Shown piece after piece: positions 40,887 to 51,014 of a DNA stretch of 64,000 nt. The stretch comes from Chitinophagales bacterium (GTDB taxonomy: Bacteria; Bacteroidota; Bacteroidia; Chitinophagales; Saprospiraceae): the NCBI GenBank assembly GCA_017303475.1, contig JAFLBO010000015.1, positions 62,001-126,000 of the forward strand. Reading direction: 5' to 3'. Positions within the stretch are counted from its first letter, which is position 1, and each line of letters starts with the position of its first letter. The notes below the pieces were generated by a model that made no database searches, had not been told where the DNA came from, and was given only the letters and a program-made list of their open reading frames with translations. A program made the position numbers and the translations under genes.

Positions 40887-41597
40887 CTATCCCTGCAACC
40901 TCTCTAACACCTCGTCACGGTATTGCCTCCCGATGGGAATATCCTTGCCACCGATGGTTACTTCCGTGGCTGAATAGGCCTCTATTGCCGTAGCCGAAAC
41001 CAAAAACGAACGATGCGCCCGTATAAAACCAAATCCGGCCAATTCCTTTTCCAGTTCACTTAGGGCCATTTTGGTAACCACCGTTTTTTGGTCGCGAAGT
41101 ACAATCTTCACGTATTCGCGGATACTTTCCACATGTTCAATATCCTCTATCCAAACCCGAACCATTTTTTTATTTGTGTTGAAAAAGCGAAAAGGCCGGG
41201 ATCCTTTTCCGGCATTTTCTTCCCGTTTCAATTTCTGAACTGCTTTAAAAAAACGGTCGAATTCAATGGGTTTTAGCAAATAATCCACCACACTGTGGTC
41301 GTAACTTTCCAGGGCATATTGATGGTAGGCAGTAGTCAGGATAACCTGCGGCGGGTGCATCAATGTGCGCAGAAAGTCCAGCCCTTTCATGCCAGGAAGG
41401 TGAATATCAAGAAACAGCACATCCACCGATTGCTCCTGCAAGACCTCCGCGGCAGCAATGGCAGCGCTACAACGCCCGGAGAAATGCAACCAGGGAACCT
41501 GGCTGATGTAATCTTCCAGAATTCCGGCTGCAAGCGGCTCGTCTTCCACCACCAGGCATGACAAACGGGCCGAAGTATGATCGTTATGGCTTTTCAT
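40887..41597 (-). CDS. LytTR-family response regulator
   Basis: The 236-aa protein has a receiver domain (residues 12-125) with acidic pair Glu18/Asp19, phospho-acceptor Asp64 in LFLDIHLPG and the Lys motif LLKPIEF. The C-terminal LytTR DNA-binding domain shows VWIEDIEHVESIREYVKIVL and GFIRAHRSFLVS. The start overlaps the kinase stop by 14 bases, so the pair is co-transcribed. The target genes are unknown. Confidence 0.94.
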   Translation of the reverse strand: MKSHNDHTSARLSCLVVEDEPLAAGILEDYISQVPWLHFSGRCSAAIAAAEVLQEQSVDVLFLDIHLPGMKGLDFLRTLMHPPQVILTTAYHQYALESYDHSVVDYLLKPIEFDRFFKAVQKLKREENAGKGSRPFRFFNTNKKMVRVWIEDIEHVESIREYVKIVLRDQKTVVTKMALSELEKELAGFGFIRAHRSFLVSATAIEAYSATEVTIGGKDIPIGRQYRDEVLERLQG

Positions 41598-42615
41598 GAT
41601 CCAGGCCGGGAAGCGTGTTATATATCTCCAGGATTACCTGAAAATGATGTTCCGTGGAGGTAACATCAAGGGTGTAACGGTTGGAATATAGTAGCTCTAG
41701 TTGTTGTTTGAGGTTGGACAATCCGATACCTGATTGTTCAGCATCAGCCTGTATTACCCTGGAATTGAATACTTTGAAGTACAGCTTTTCCATATGCTGC
41801 TTTAGCTCCAGGTGTACAAATGCGCCTTCCTCCTGCTCACCGGCGCCGTGTTTGAATGCATTTTCCACGAGTGGCAACAGCAGCAGCGGGGCTATGCTGC
41901 GTTCCGGCTCGGGCGCCTGAAAATCCAGTACAAGATCTAATCGTCCCTCATCAAAACGCAACCTTTCCAGCTCCGTATAATCCCGGATCAACTGCATTTC
42001 CTGCTCAAGGGTAACCATAGGCTTTTGCGACTCATACAGCACATAACGCATTAATTGGGCCAGTTTCAAAGCCACAGGAGCCGTTTTATCAGACTTCACC
42101 CTTGCCAGGGCGTACAGGTTGTTGATGGTATTAAACAGAAAATGCGGATGGATTTGCGCTCGCAAGGCCCTGAGCTCTGCTTCGGATTTTTCCGCCCGAA
42201 GCTGATGCTCTCTTCGTAACAGCGCCTGTTGCTTGAAAAACATGCGCGCTGACAACGCAGTGCTGGCGGCCAGCATACAATCAAACACATCATACATCAT
42301 CCGGTAACCCCAAAACTCAAAGCTCGCTTCCGGGAAATAAACCGGTACCAGATAAACCATTTTGATTGCCCGGTTGATCAACCCGCCAGCGAAAGCCGAA
42401 GCGGCTGCACCGGCAAAAGCCTTCCAGGAATTACCACTGGAATAGCGGTCGAAAAACCAAAAAGCCAGGTAAGTAGCCAGGGCGCGGGCCGGCATCTGTA
42501 CCGCTTCCGTATACAGGTACTTGGGTAAATTCCCGTCATATTTGCTGTATATATAGGCATATATAAACCAAAACGACAGCCAAAAAAGCAAATGCAAAAG
42601 CCAGCGGCGATTCAT
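41584..42615 (-). CDS. LytS/YehU-type sensor histidine kinase
   Basis: The protein has 343 aa from the ATG at 42615. Four membrane helices fill the first 140 residues, then a coiled coil and the His_kinase domain with ALRAQIHPHFLFNTINNLY (phospho-accepting His). The ATPase domain shows LLPLVENAFKHGAGE and SGIGLSNLKQQLELLY. The unusually large membrane part, with no extracytoplasmic domain, suggests sensing within the membrane. It is the partner of the LytTR regulator. Confidence 0.93.
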   Translation of the reverse strand: MNRRWLLHLLFWLSFWFIYAYIYSKYDGNLPKYLYTEAVQMPARALATYLAFWFFDRYSSGNSWKAFAGAAASAFAGGLINRAIKMVYLVPVYFPEASFEFWGYRMMYDVFDCMLAASTALSARMFFKQQALLRREHQLRAEKSEAELRALRAQIHPHFLFNTINNLYALARVKSDKTAPVALKLAQLMRYVLYESQKPMVTLEQEMQLIRDYTELERLRFDEGRLDLVLDFQAPEPERSIAPLLLLPLVENAFKHGAGEQEEGAFVHLELKQHMEKLYFKVFNSRVIQADAEQSGIGLSNLKQQLELLYSNRYTLDVTSTEHHFQVILEIYNTLPGLDHEKP

Positions 42616-42756
42616 GGCACAAAGTTCCAACAAATAATCCCTTTAAAACAGGCATTCTGTGGGTCGGAAACGGTAGTCTGTTGACACCCTGAAGCAAAGA
42701 TGGCCGGTTCCCCGGATTTTCATGGCGGAAATGAACAAAAACAACCTGATTCAGCT

Positions 42757-45606
42757 ATGAACACAAAAGCATCCGGGCTTATGACCTGCCTTTGCCTGTT
42801 GGCAACCTTGTTAACCGGTCAAAACACCTTATATGTGCCAGCGCAATTTGGCGCCATACAACAAGCCATTGATGCTGCAAACACGGGCGATACCGTTCTG
42901 GTATCGCCCGGCATTTATCTGGAAAACCTGCAATTGCGCGGCCGAGACATAGTCCTTAGCAGCACCTATTTCCTGTCGGCAGACCCCGCCAAAACCGTAC
43001 GGGAAACCATTATTGATGGCAGCAACCCGGCACACCCCGACACCGCCAGTTGTATCCTGATTTGGAAAGGTGAAACACAAGCCACTGTAATTCAAGGATT
43101 TACCTTGCGTGGCGGCCAGGGCACACGCTGGTATGATCATTATGTGCCCGGATATTTTCGGGAAGGAGGAGGCATTTTAACCGAGTTCTCCTCACCTACC
43201 ATACGACACAATATCATTCGCGAAAACACTGTGCCCAAATCAGGCGCCAGTTTGATCAGTCATGGCGGAGGGGGCATCCGATGTGGCGATGGCTCACCTG
43301 TAATAGAGGGCAACCAGATTGTTCACAACCGGGCTGACGGTTATGGCGGCGGCATTGTGTTGAATTATTGCCCTAATGCCGTGGTTGCCCACAACATTAT
43401 TGCTTTTAATACAGGAGGTAAAGACTTTTCCGGTGGAGGATTTTGGGCAACCGGAACTCCGGGGACGGTGGTTACACTGCGCAATAACACGATTGCGTAC
43501 AACACTTCGCCGACATCTTCGGCCCAATTTGGAGGAAAAGCAGGCGGAATCTGGTTTTTTGATATTACCCTGAAAGTACACAACAACATTGTTTGGGGCA
43601 ATACCCAGACCACCGGCAAGCCCATTGCCAACTCGGGCGGCATACTGCAAATGCAATACAACTGTGTTCAGGGGGGATTTTCCGGACTAGCCACCATTCA
43701 GGCAGATCCGGTTTTTCGGGACACCATGACCTTTGTTCCGGAGGCTGGTTCGCCGGTTATCGACGCAGGCAACCCGGATCCGGCACAACAGGATTTTACG
43801 CACAACCAACGCAATGCCGCTTTCCCTGGCAGAGGCAAACTGCGCAACGACCTGGGCGCGTATGGCGGCCCTGACGCCAGAAACCCAGCCTGTCCGGCCT
43901 CTTTTTCCGGAGGCGCCATTTTTAGCAAAGTACAGAACTCGCCGGTGGTAACCACAGCAGGCGATTCCAGATCGGTGAACTGGATTGACATCGACAACGA
44001 CCAGGATCTGGACTTGTTCATCAGCAATGGCAGTCAGTTTGGATCCAGCAATTTTCTGTATCGCAACAATGGAACAGGCGGCTTTACCGCCGAAACAGGG
44101 GTCCCCATGGTGCAAAACAATACGCCTTCTGATGGCGCTACCTGGGCAGATTACGACAACGACGGCGATAATGATTGTTTTGTAGCCAACTGGTACGGCG
44201 TGAACAATTTACTGTACCGCAACGATGGTACAGGGCATTTTGAACCCATACTCAGCGGCAATCTGGTAACCGATGGCGGACATTCAGAGACGGCCTCCTG
44301 GGGCGATTACGATCGGGATGGCTGGCTTGATCTGTATGTAACCAACAGCGGCGGCAACTTCCGGAATTTCCTGTATCGGAATCTACACGATGGCAGTTTT
44401 GAAAGAATCAGCACCGGCACACCTGTTACCGATGCGTTGGTATCCAGAAGCGTTAACTGGGCAGACTATAACAAGGATGGCAACCCGGATCTGTTTGTCA
44501 GCAATGAAAACAACCAGAACGAAAACCTCTATCGCAATAACGGCGATGGAAGTTTTACTAAAGTCAGTGGAGATCCGCTGGTAACTTCAGCAGGCAAAAC
44601 CATGAGCAGCAGCTGGGGAGATTACGACAACGACGGCAACATGGATGTGTTCCTGGCCAATGATCAGGGCAATGACGGGCTTTTCCGGAATGACGGGAAT
44701 GGTCATTTTGAAAAGATCCTGAACGACCCGGTGGTTACTTCAGGAGGAAATTCCTTCGGAAGCCAGTGGGCAGATATTGACAACGATGCAGACCTGGATC
44801 TTTTTGTGACCAACGCCTTTTGGGGTGGGCAATGGAAAAACTTCCTGTTCCTGAACAATGGCAACGGCACTTTTACCCAAAACCTTCAGGAAATTCCCGC
44901 AACTGACCAGGGTTGGTCGTACGGCTGCGCTTTCGGGGATTGGGATCAGGATGGCGATCTGGATTTAGGGGTGGCTACCTGTTTCAATGCCAACCAAACT
45001 GATTATTTATATGAAAACCACAGCGCTGAAACCAGCAATAACTGGCTGGTAGTGAAGCTCATTGGTGTACAGAGTAACCATTCTGCCATTGGCGCAAGGG
45101 TGGTGGCTAAAGCCATAATAAATGGACAGGCAGTGAGTCAAACCCGCGAAATAAGCGCCCAATCCGGGTATTGCGGCCAAAACCAGTTGGAGGCCCATTT
45201 TGGTCTGGCTGATGCAGATACCGTTCAGCTATCCATTCAATGGCCATCCGGATTGGAGACCATCATGGGAAAAGTTGCCGTTAACCAATGGATTACCGTT
45301 ACCGAAAGTGGCAATTCAGGCACAGGCCCAATACCCGGAAACCCGACCAATCTGCTTTTGCAACTTCAGCCCAATCCGTCGCCTGACAGTGTAGTGGTAT
45401 CCTGGGAACAGCCCAGAGCAGAGCAGATAACTGTAAGTATATGGGATGAAAGCGGCAAAACGATGCTGAAAGAAACCTGGTGGGCGCAGGCGGGTCAAAA
45501 CCAATGGCAACCAAATCAGGTCTTTTCCAATGGTTTGTATCTGATTCAGGTACAGGCTGCCCAATGGACAGGCTCAGCCTGGTGGGTTTGTTCGGGCCGG
45601 CAATAA
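42757..45606 (+). CDS. T9SS-exported beta-helix plus FG-GAP/VCBS surface protein
   Basis: The protein has 949 aa from the ATG at 42757 with a signal peptide ending near LTGQ. Residues 25-380 form a right-handed parallel beta-helix (FGAIQQAIDAANTGDTVLVS, NIIRENT, NQIVHNRADGYGGG, NIIAFNTGG). Residues 400-750 hold about seven calcium-loop FG-GAP/VCBS repeats (DIDNDQDLDLFI, DYDNDGDNDCFV, DYDRDGWLDLYV, DWDQDGDLDLGV), followed by UnbV (IGARVVAKAIINGQAVSQ, LEAHFGLADADTVQLSI) and a C-terminal type IX secretion sorting domain (LQPNPSPDSVVVSW, GLYLIQVQA). It is predicted to reach the cell surface through the T9SS. Confidence 0.9.
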   Translation: MNTKASGLMTCLCLLATLLTGQNTLYVPAQFGAIQQAIDAANTGDTVLVSPGIYLENLQLRGRDIVLSSTYFLSADPAKTVRETIIDGSNPAHPDTASCILIWKGETQATVIQGFTLRGGQGTRWYDHYVPGYFREGGGILTEFSSPTIRHNIIRENTVPKSGASLISHGGGGIRCGDGSPVIEGNQIVHNRADGYGGGIVLNYCPNAVVAHNIIAFNTGGKDFSGGGFWATGTPGTVVTLRNNTIAYNTSPTSSAQFGGKAGGIWFFDITLKVHNNIVWGNTQTTGKPIANSGGILQMQYNCVQGGFSGLATIQADPVFRDTMTFVPEAGSPVIDAGNPDPAQQDFTHNQRNAAFPGRGKLRNDLGAYGGPDARNPACPASFSGGAIFSKVQNSPVVTTAGDSRSVNWIDIDNDQDLDLFISNGSQFGSSNFLYRNNGTGGFTAETGVPMVQNNTPSDGATWADYDNDGDNDCFVANWYGVNNLLYRNDGTGHFEPILSGNLVTDGGHSETASWGDYDRDGWLDLYVTNSGGNFRNFLYRNLHDGSFERISTGTPVTDALVSRSVNWADYNKDGNPDLFVSNENNQNENLYRNNGDGSFTKVSGDPLVTSAGKTMSSSWGDYDNDGNMDVFLANDQGNDGLFRNDGNGHFEKILNDPVVTSGGNSFGSQWADIDNDADLDLFVTNAFWGGQWKNFLFLNNGNGTFTQNLQEIPATDQGWSYGCAFGDWDQDGDLDLGVATCFNANQTDYLYENHSAETSNNWLVVKLIGVQSNHSAIGARVVAKAIINGQAVSQTREISAQSGYCGQNQLEAHFGLADADTVQLSIQWPSGLETIMGKVAVNQWITVTESGNSGTGPIPGNPTNLLLQLQPNPSPDSVVVSWEQPRAEQITVSIWDESGKTMLKETWWAQAGQNQWQPNQVFSNGLYLIQVQAAQWTGSAWWVCSGRQ

Positions 45607-45675
45607 TTTGATTGGTTAATTTAAGGAGAAGCCAATAGGTAAAAATGTTTATTTTGCGTCGGAAACACAACGCAA

Positions 45676-46935
45676 ATGAACATGAAACACTTACTACTGG
45701 TCTTTTTCAGCCTTATTGGCTTCTCACTTAATGCTCAAAGCGAATGGCAGTATCTGCCTGACTCGCCTACGGGTGGCCGCATTGACGATGTATTTTTTCT
45801 GAATGAACAAAGGGGCTGGTGCGCTACTTCAGATGGGAGAATCTGGAAAACCACAGATGGGGGGATAACCTGGGCTTTGAAATATAGCTCGAACGGTTAT
45901 TTCCGTTCCATTGAATTTCTGGATGAGAATATTGGTTATGCCGGATCGCTGGACAGCAAATTCTTGCGCACTACAGACGGGGGTGATACCTGGACTAACC
46001 TGGCCCCCAGCATTACCCCGATTCCGAAAGCGGTTTGCGGCATTGCCATTCCCAGTGCTGAAGTTGCCTATGCTGTGGGGCAATGGGACAATCCGGCTTT
46101 TGTTTTAAAGACCACAGATGGTGGCCTTAGCTGGACGAGGCAAGAAATGGGCAATCAAGCCCTGGCCCTGGTGGATGTTTTTTTCACCCATCCGGACACA
46201 GGTTTTGTAACCGGTCAGGGGCCAAGCGGCAAGGCCATTATTTTGTATACTACGGATGGAGGCCAGAGCTGGACTAAAAAGTTCCAATCAGAGAGCAACG
46301 GGCAGTATGTTTGGAAAATTCAGCGTGTAACACCTGAATTTTGGGTGGGCTCTATTCAAACCTTCAATGGAGGAAAATTCGTCAAATCCTTTGATGGCGG
46401 TCAGAGCTGGGCGGAGTTCACAGCTCCTATTCCCGACATGCAGGGCATTGGGTTTTCCACACCTGAGCACGGTTGGGTAGGCGGATATATTTCCGGCTTT
46501 TATGAAACAACGGATGGAGGCGACACCTGGGAGTTCAAGCAATTTGGGGCCAATTTCAACCGATTTTACTTCTTAAACTCCAATCTGGCGTATGCTTCAG
46601 GAGCTGCAGTGTATAAATTTACCGGTGGCGCTGCTTCCGGCACTTCACAACCGGGCGTGGAAAAGCCCTATGACGATGGTTTTTCTCTGAAACTTTCGCC
46701 CAATCCGGCCCGGCAATTTGTGGAAGTACAATTTGAGCTCCCTGTGCGCGACAACATACGTATGGGGATTTATAGGGCAGATGGCTCATTTGTGCAAGAG
46801 GTGTATCATGAATGGCAACTTGCTCCGGGCAGTTACAGCTTTAAAGCAGACTGTTCCGCCCTGAAACCAGGGGCTTATTTTCTGGGTGTTCAACGAAATC
46901 ACGGCTTGTACAGCAGACCATTTTCAAAGCTTTAG
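45676..46935 (+). CDS. T9SS-exported YCF48/BNR-repeat protein
   Basis: The 419-aa protein has a signal peptide (KHLLLVFFSLIGFSLNAQ). The middle carries six or so YCF48-like BNR repeats with ITWALKY, TTDGGDTWTNL, KTTDGGLSWTRQ, TTDGGQSWTKKF and TTDGGDTWEFKQF, predicted as a beta-propeller. The last 90 residues form a T9SS sorting domain (SLKLSPNPARQFVEVQF, PGAYFLGVQRNHG). It may be co-expressed with the preceding surface protein (70-base gap); function is unknown. Confidence 0.88.
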   Translation: MNMKHLLLVFFSLIGFSLNAQSEWQYLPDSPTGGRIDDVFFLNEQRGWCATSDGRIWKTTDGGITWALKYSSNGYFRSIEFLDENIGYAGSLDSKFLRTTDGGDTWTNLAPSITPIPKAVCGIAIPSAEVAYAVGQWDNPAFVLKTTDGGLSWTRQEMGNQALALVDVFFTHPDTGFVTGQGPSGKAIILYTTDGGQSWTKKFQSESNGQYVWKIQRVTPEFWVGSIQTFNGGKFVKSFDGGQSWAEFTAPIPDMQGIGFSTPEHGWVGGYISGFYETTDGGDTWEFKQFGANFNRFYFLNSNLAYASGAAVYKFTGGAASGTSQPGVEKPYDDGFSLKLSPNPARQFVEVQFELPVRDNIRMGIYRADGSFVQEVYHEWQLAPGSYSFKADCSALKPGAYFLGVQRNHGLYSRPFSKL

Positions 46936-47045
46936 GCGCCACCCAACACATTTCAGTTCATTTTTACCGTCGAAAGTCGAACCATTTCCCTGTTTTTGCA
47001 TTGTAGCGAAGGTTCCCGGGATTGCCCGCAGGAACCTGTCAAAAC

Positions 47046-48512
47046 ATGCCAACAGCCATCGTTATAGGATCCGGAATTGCCGGTATCGCCACCGCCCTGC
47101 GACTTCGTGCAGCGGACATGGACGTGCAGGTATTTGAAGCCAACAGCTATCCAGGTGGCAAGCTGCACGCTTTTGAGCTAAATGGCTATCGATTCGATGC
47201 CGGACCCTCGCTTTTTACCTTACCGAACCTGGTCACCGAGCTTTTCCAACTCTTTGGGGAAAACCCGAAAAATCACTTCAGTTACTATCAAAAACAGGAG
47301 GTTTGTCATTATTTCTGGGAAGATGGAACTCGTTTCGATGCCCCGGCAGATCAGGACCAGTTTGCCAGGCTGGCAGAAAAGACATTTGGCGTAGGTGCTG
47401 ATACAGTAAGCAACTACCTAAACCACAGCCGGAAAAAATACGACCTGACATCGGGCATCTTTTTGGAAAAATCCCTGCACCAATTCAGCACCTACTGGTC
47501 GGTCGAAACGCTACGGTCGCTGATGCAAATGTGGCAACTGGACGTAAACAGCAGTTTGAACGAAGTAAATGAAAAACGGCTGAAAGAGCCTCATTTGGTG
47601 CAAATGTTCAACCGTTATGCCACCTATAATGGCTCTTCGCCTTACAAAACGCCGGGCATCATGTCTATGATCCCGCACCTTGAATTAGGTATAGGCACTT
47701 ACTTTCCCAAGGGTGGCATGCACCGGATCTCGATGAGCCTTTATGAACTGGCTCTTCGGCATGGAGTCCGGTTCCATTTCAATCAAGCAGTCAAAGAGAT
47801 TCTGGTAAAAGAACAGAAGGCCCTGGGTGTTCTGACCGATTCCGGACAGCATTTTGCCGACTGGATCGTGTCTAACATGGATATCTATTCTACCTATAAA
47901 AAATTGTTACCCGGCCAGAAACATCCGGAGCGCACTTTGCAGCAGGAGCGGTCCAGTTCTGCGGTCATTTTCTATTGGGGTATTCGGCGAGCATTTCCGG
48001 AACTGGATTTGCACAACATCTTTTTCAGCGATCATTACCGGGAGGAATTCGCCAGCATATTTGACCATAAGTCCCTGCACGAGGACCCAACGGTATACAT
48101 CAACATTACCAGCAAGGAAGAACCCGGAGATGCCCCCGAGGGCTGCGAAAACTGGTTTGTGATGATTAACGCCCCCGGCGATTACGGGCAGGACTGGGAT
48201 CAACTTGTGGCTCAGGCCAGGGAAAATATCATCCGAAAACTGCACCGTATCCTGGGCGTGGACATTGGACCTTTTATTGAAGCAGAGGATGTGCTTACTC
48301 CTCCGCTCATTCAGCAGCGAACCAGTTCCCACAGGGGCGCCCTGTATGGCGCCGCCAGCAACAGTCAGTTTGCTGCCTTCCTGCGCCACCCGAACTTTTC
48401 CTCTCATCTGAAAGGGCTTTTGTGCTGTGGCGGCTCTGTGCACCCCGGAGGAGGCATTCCCCTTTGTTTACTTTCTGCAAAAATCACCGCTTCAATGACT
48501 TCCAGCCTATGA
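47046..48512 (+). CDS. CrtI/CrtD-family carotenoid desaturase
   Basis: The protein has 488 aa from the ATG at 47046. The FAD-binding start reads IVIGSGIAGIATALRLRAA, then YPGGKLHAFELNGYRFDAGPS. The C-terminal motif SSHRGALYGAASNSQ with CCGGSVHPGGGIPLCLLSAK is typical of phytoene desaturases. It could be phytoene desaturase (CrtI) or the 1-hydroxycarotenoid 3,4-desaturase (CrtD). The direct coupling to cruF by an ATGA overlap and the absence of crtB favour CrtD; this is an inference. Confidence 0.9.
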   Translation: MPTAIVIGSGIAGIATALRLRAADMDVQVFEANSYPGGKLHAFELNGYRFDAGPSLFTLPNLVTELFQLFGENPKNHFSYYQKQEVCHYFWEDGTRFDAPADQDQFARLAEKTFGVGADTVSNYLNHSRKKYDLTSGIFLEKSLHQFSTYWSVETLRSLMQMWQLDVNSSLNEVNEKRLKEPHLVQMFNRYATYNGSSPYKTPGIMSMIPHLELGIGTYFPKGGMHRISMSLYELALRHGVRFHFNQAVKEILVKEQKALGVLTDSGQHFADWIVSNMDIYSTYKKLLPGQKHPERTLQQERSSSAVIFYWGIRRAFPELDLHNIFFSDHYREEFASIFDHKSLHEDPTVYINITSKEEPGDAPEGCENWFVMINAPGDYGQDWDQLVAQARENIIRKLHRILGVDIGPFIEAEDVLTPPLIQQRTSSHRGALYGAASNSQFAAFLRHPNFSSHLKGLLCCGGSVHPGGGIPLCLLSAKITASMTSSL

Positions 48513-49174
48513 TCCACCAGGTTTTATCCTCTCCCATTGGTATTGATAAAAGTAAAATCTCCATTTTCAGCATCTGGCTGGTTACAATCTCCGGTATTAT
48601 CGGCATATTGCTTAGTAAAGGAGATTGGTTTCTACCCAAAACGCCTTTTAACCTGCTTATGGGAGCCATGCTGTTGTATTGGAATTTCCCACCAAAAAAT
48701 GGCTGGAAAAGTGTAGCTGTTTGGTCGGCTGCCTTCCTGGCTGGTATAACAGCAGAAGCGCTTGGGGTAAATTTCGGACTCTTTTTTGGCGACTATCATT
48801 ATGGCGATAACCTTGGGCCTAAAGTGCTCGGTGTTCCATTGATGATTGGCATCAATTGGGTGGTACTTACTTTTTCAACGGCTTACCTGAGTGGCCGGCT
48901 GATGACAAACCGACATGCTTCAGCCTTGCTGGGCGCCACGATGATGGTGGCCCTTGATGTTCTGATTGAGCCTTTGGCGCCTGTGTTTGATTTTTGGCAC
49001 TGGGATATCGGTTATGCTCCATTGCAAAACTATGTGACCTGGTTTGTTTTGGCCTGGTTACTTCAGTATTTGGTACAAAAAGAAGTACCAAAGCAAGAAA
49101 ACCGTCTTCCATTACACCACTTTGCTTCGCAAGTAGCTTTCTTTGGCATCTTCTTTCTCCTGCAATATGTTTGA
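48509..49174 (+). CDS. cruF: Carotenoid 1,2-hydratase-family membrane protein CruF
   Basis: The protein has 221 aa from the ATG at 48509, overlapping the desaturase stop as ATGA. It has six to seven membrane helices and family motifs EALGVNFGLFFGDYHYGDNLGPKVLGVP, then GATMMVALDVLIEPLAP and FWHWDIGYAPLQNYVTWF. CruF hydrates the 1',2' double bond of an open psi end of carotenoids such as gamma-carotene. It belongs to the carotenoid unit at 47-51 kb. Confidence 0.88.
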   Translation: MIHQVLSSPIGIDKSKISIFSIWLVTISGIIGILLSKGDWFLPKTPFNLLMGAMLLYWNFPPKNGWKSVAVWSAAFLAGITAEALGVNFGLFFGDYHYGDNLGPKVLGVPLMIGINWVVLTFSTAYLSGRLMTNRHASALLGATMMVALDVLIEPLAPVFDFWHWDIGYAPLQNYVTWFVLAWLLQYLVQKEVPKQENRLPLHHFASQVAFFGIFFLLQYV

Positions 49175-50303
49175 TTATGCCATTATTGGAGCGGGGGCGG
49201 CTGGTTTGCATTTGGCGCTTGCCATGCAAAAAGATCCGTTTTTTGCTCAAAAAAAGATCCTGATCATTGACAAAGATGCCAAGGATCAAAATGACCGCAC
49301 CTGGTGTTACTGGGAAAAAGGCGAAGGATTGTGGGACGCTCTTATCCTGAACAGCTGGTCGGAAGGGAGCTTTTACAGGGGTGGAGAAGACATCCGATTG
49401 AAATTGAGCCCGTACTTGTATAAAATGCTCAGGGGCCTGGACTTTTACCGGTATGCCAAACAAACCCTGGGCAAGCACGCGGGCCTTGTGTGGGTACAGG
49501 AGGAGGTGTTGACGGTAGAGCAAGGTTCGCCATTACAAATAAACACTTCGAAAGGGCAATATTTGGCTCAATATGTTTTCGACAGCCGGATTCCGGAGCA
49601 GTTTTTCGCCAAAGGTGATTCTTATACCCGTTTGCTCCAGCATTTTAAGGGATGGTGGGTAAAAACACCGGATGATTTCTTTGAGCCAGGCCGGTTCACG
49701 ATGATGGATTACCGTTTGTTGTGGAACGGGAGCACCAGTTTTACCTATGTATTGCCCCTGAACCGACGGGAAGCACTGGTGGAATTCACCCTTTTTACCC
49801 CCGAGCTGATAGAAGAAACGGATTACGACACCATGCTGCAGCGATATATGGAGGAAATTCTGGGGCTGAAACATATTGAAGTAACAGAAACAGAAAAGGG
49901 TATCATCCCCATGACCGACTTCCCGTTTGAGCGGTACTCCTCTGGTCATTATTTGCGTATAGGCACAGGAGGCGGCTGGGTAAAACCTTCCAGCGGCTAC
50001 TCTTTCAAAAATTGTGAAAAGAATGCCCGAAAAGTCGTCCAAAACCTGAAAAACAGCAGGCCACCTGGCCAAGGAATTATCTCGGCTAAATTCCGTTTGT
50101 TCGACTCGCTGTTCCTGGATGTGTTGAACCGCCGTAATGAGGAAGGCCCGGCGCTGTTTCATACCATGTACCGAAAAAACAGTATTCAGCAAATATTTGC
50201 TTTTCTCGACGACGAAACCACCATTCCGCAAGACTTGCGCATCATAGTTGGCTTCCCTCAGGCGCCCTTTCTTGGAGCATTACTGCGCAAAATCGCCGGA
50301 TAG
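49167..50303 (+). CDS. crtY: Lycopene beta-cyclase
   Basis: The protein has 378 aa from the ATG at 49167, overlapping cruF by 8 bases. The FAD motif reads YAIIGAGAAGLHLALAMQKD. DKDAKDQNDRTWCYWEKGEG, FDSRIPEQ, and PMTDFPFERYSSGHYLRIGTGGGWVKPSSGYSF are conserved in bacterial CrtY. It closes a beta-ionone ring on lycopene. With CruF acting on the other end, a monocyclic carotenoid is expected. Confidence 0.93.
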   Translation: MFDYAIIGAGAAGLHLALAMQKDPFFAQKKILIIDKDAKDQNDRTWCYWEKGEGLWDALILNSWSEGSFYRGGEDIRLKLSPYLYKMLRGLDFYRYAKQTLGKHAGLVWVQEEVLTVEQGSPLQINTSKGQYLAQYVFDSRIPEQFFAKGDSYTRLLQHFKGWWVKTPDDFFEPGRFTMMDYRLLWNGSTSFTYVLPLNRREALVEFTLFTPELIEETDYDTMLQRYMEEILGLKHIEVTETEKGIIPMTDFPFERYSSGHYLRIGTGGGWVKPSSGYSFKNCEKNARKVVQNLKNSRPPGQGIISAKFRLFDSLFLDVLNRRNEEGPALFHTMYRKNSIQQIFAFLDDETTIPQDLRIIVGFPQAPFLGALLRKIAG

Positions 50304-51014
50304 GGGCAGGCGACCTTCCAGCGGGTTGCGCCCAGCCCAGGTTCCAATGGAGCGATATGGCTGGAACCGGACAAACATTTCTTCTTTATACCAATTGAGT
50401 TTTCTGGTTCTTTGAATCGCTTCTCTGTGCTCTGAACTTTGGTAGGCAAACTGATGCAAGGATGCCTCATTCTCCCAAAGACTGAAAGTTGCCATCTGCA
50501 AGAGCGGCGCTTCGCCAATTCCCTTGGTAAACAACAATCCGGAACTGGCAGCAACAGGTCGTTCAGATACCGGAACATACCGCCAAAAATTGATTAGTTG
50601 CCGTTTTCTGATGGTGGCACGGGTAATCACTGCTAGAAGCGGATTGTCGGCCATAGGTTCCTGTGCCGGCTCAAACGGATTTTGACCAGACCATAATCCT
50701 TTGGCCTTAACTGGATGCAGATAAAGCGTCCATTGTTCCGAGGAGTGCTTTTGGTATCGTTGAAAAATGGGAGCATGAGCAAAAAAATGATTCGCAGCCT
50801 CCTCATTTTCCCAAACCGCCAGCATGGCATACACCCCCCAGTCGGGGAATGGATTGAAGCCCTGCTTACGTCCGCTTCCCATCAGCTTGTAAAAACGAAG
50901 CCCCGGAATTTGACGAAAATGCGCGTGTGCAAACTGCATTTGGCCGAAAGCCCAGATACGGTATGGCAAGGTGGAAAAGCGAAAGAAGGTGAGCGTAGTA
51001 ATAGGCTCGTTCAT
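50280..51014 (-). CDS. Spheroidene monooxygenase-like protein (CrtA family)
   Basis: The 244-aa protein matches CrtA: LRFYKLMGSGRKQGFNPFPDWGVYAMLAVW, FHAPIFQRY-like HAPIFQRYQK, then GLWSGQNPFEP, PVAAS-GLLFTKGIGEAPLLQMATFSLW and ARIGTWAGRNP-like SIGTWAGRNPLEG. CrtA oxidises the C2 of carotenoids with a 1-methoxy or 1-hydroxy psi end. It converges on crtY and overlaps it by 24 bases. The likely role is ketone or hydroxyl addition at the hydrated psi end made by CruF. Confidence 0.86.
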   Translation of the reverse strand: MNEPITTLTFFRFSTLPYRIWAFGQMQFAHAHFRQIPGLRFYKLMGSGRKQGFNPFPDWGVYAMLAVWENEEAANHFFAHAPIFQRYQKHSSEQWTLYLHPVKAKGLWSGQNPFEPAQEPMADNPLLAVITRATIRKRQLINFWRYVPVSERPVAASSGLLFTKGIGEAPLLQMATFSLWENEASLHQFAYQSSEHREAIQRTRKLNWYKEEMFVRFQPYRSIGTWAGRNPLEGRLPLSGDFAQ

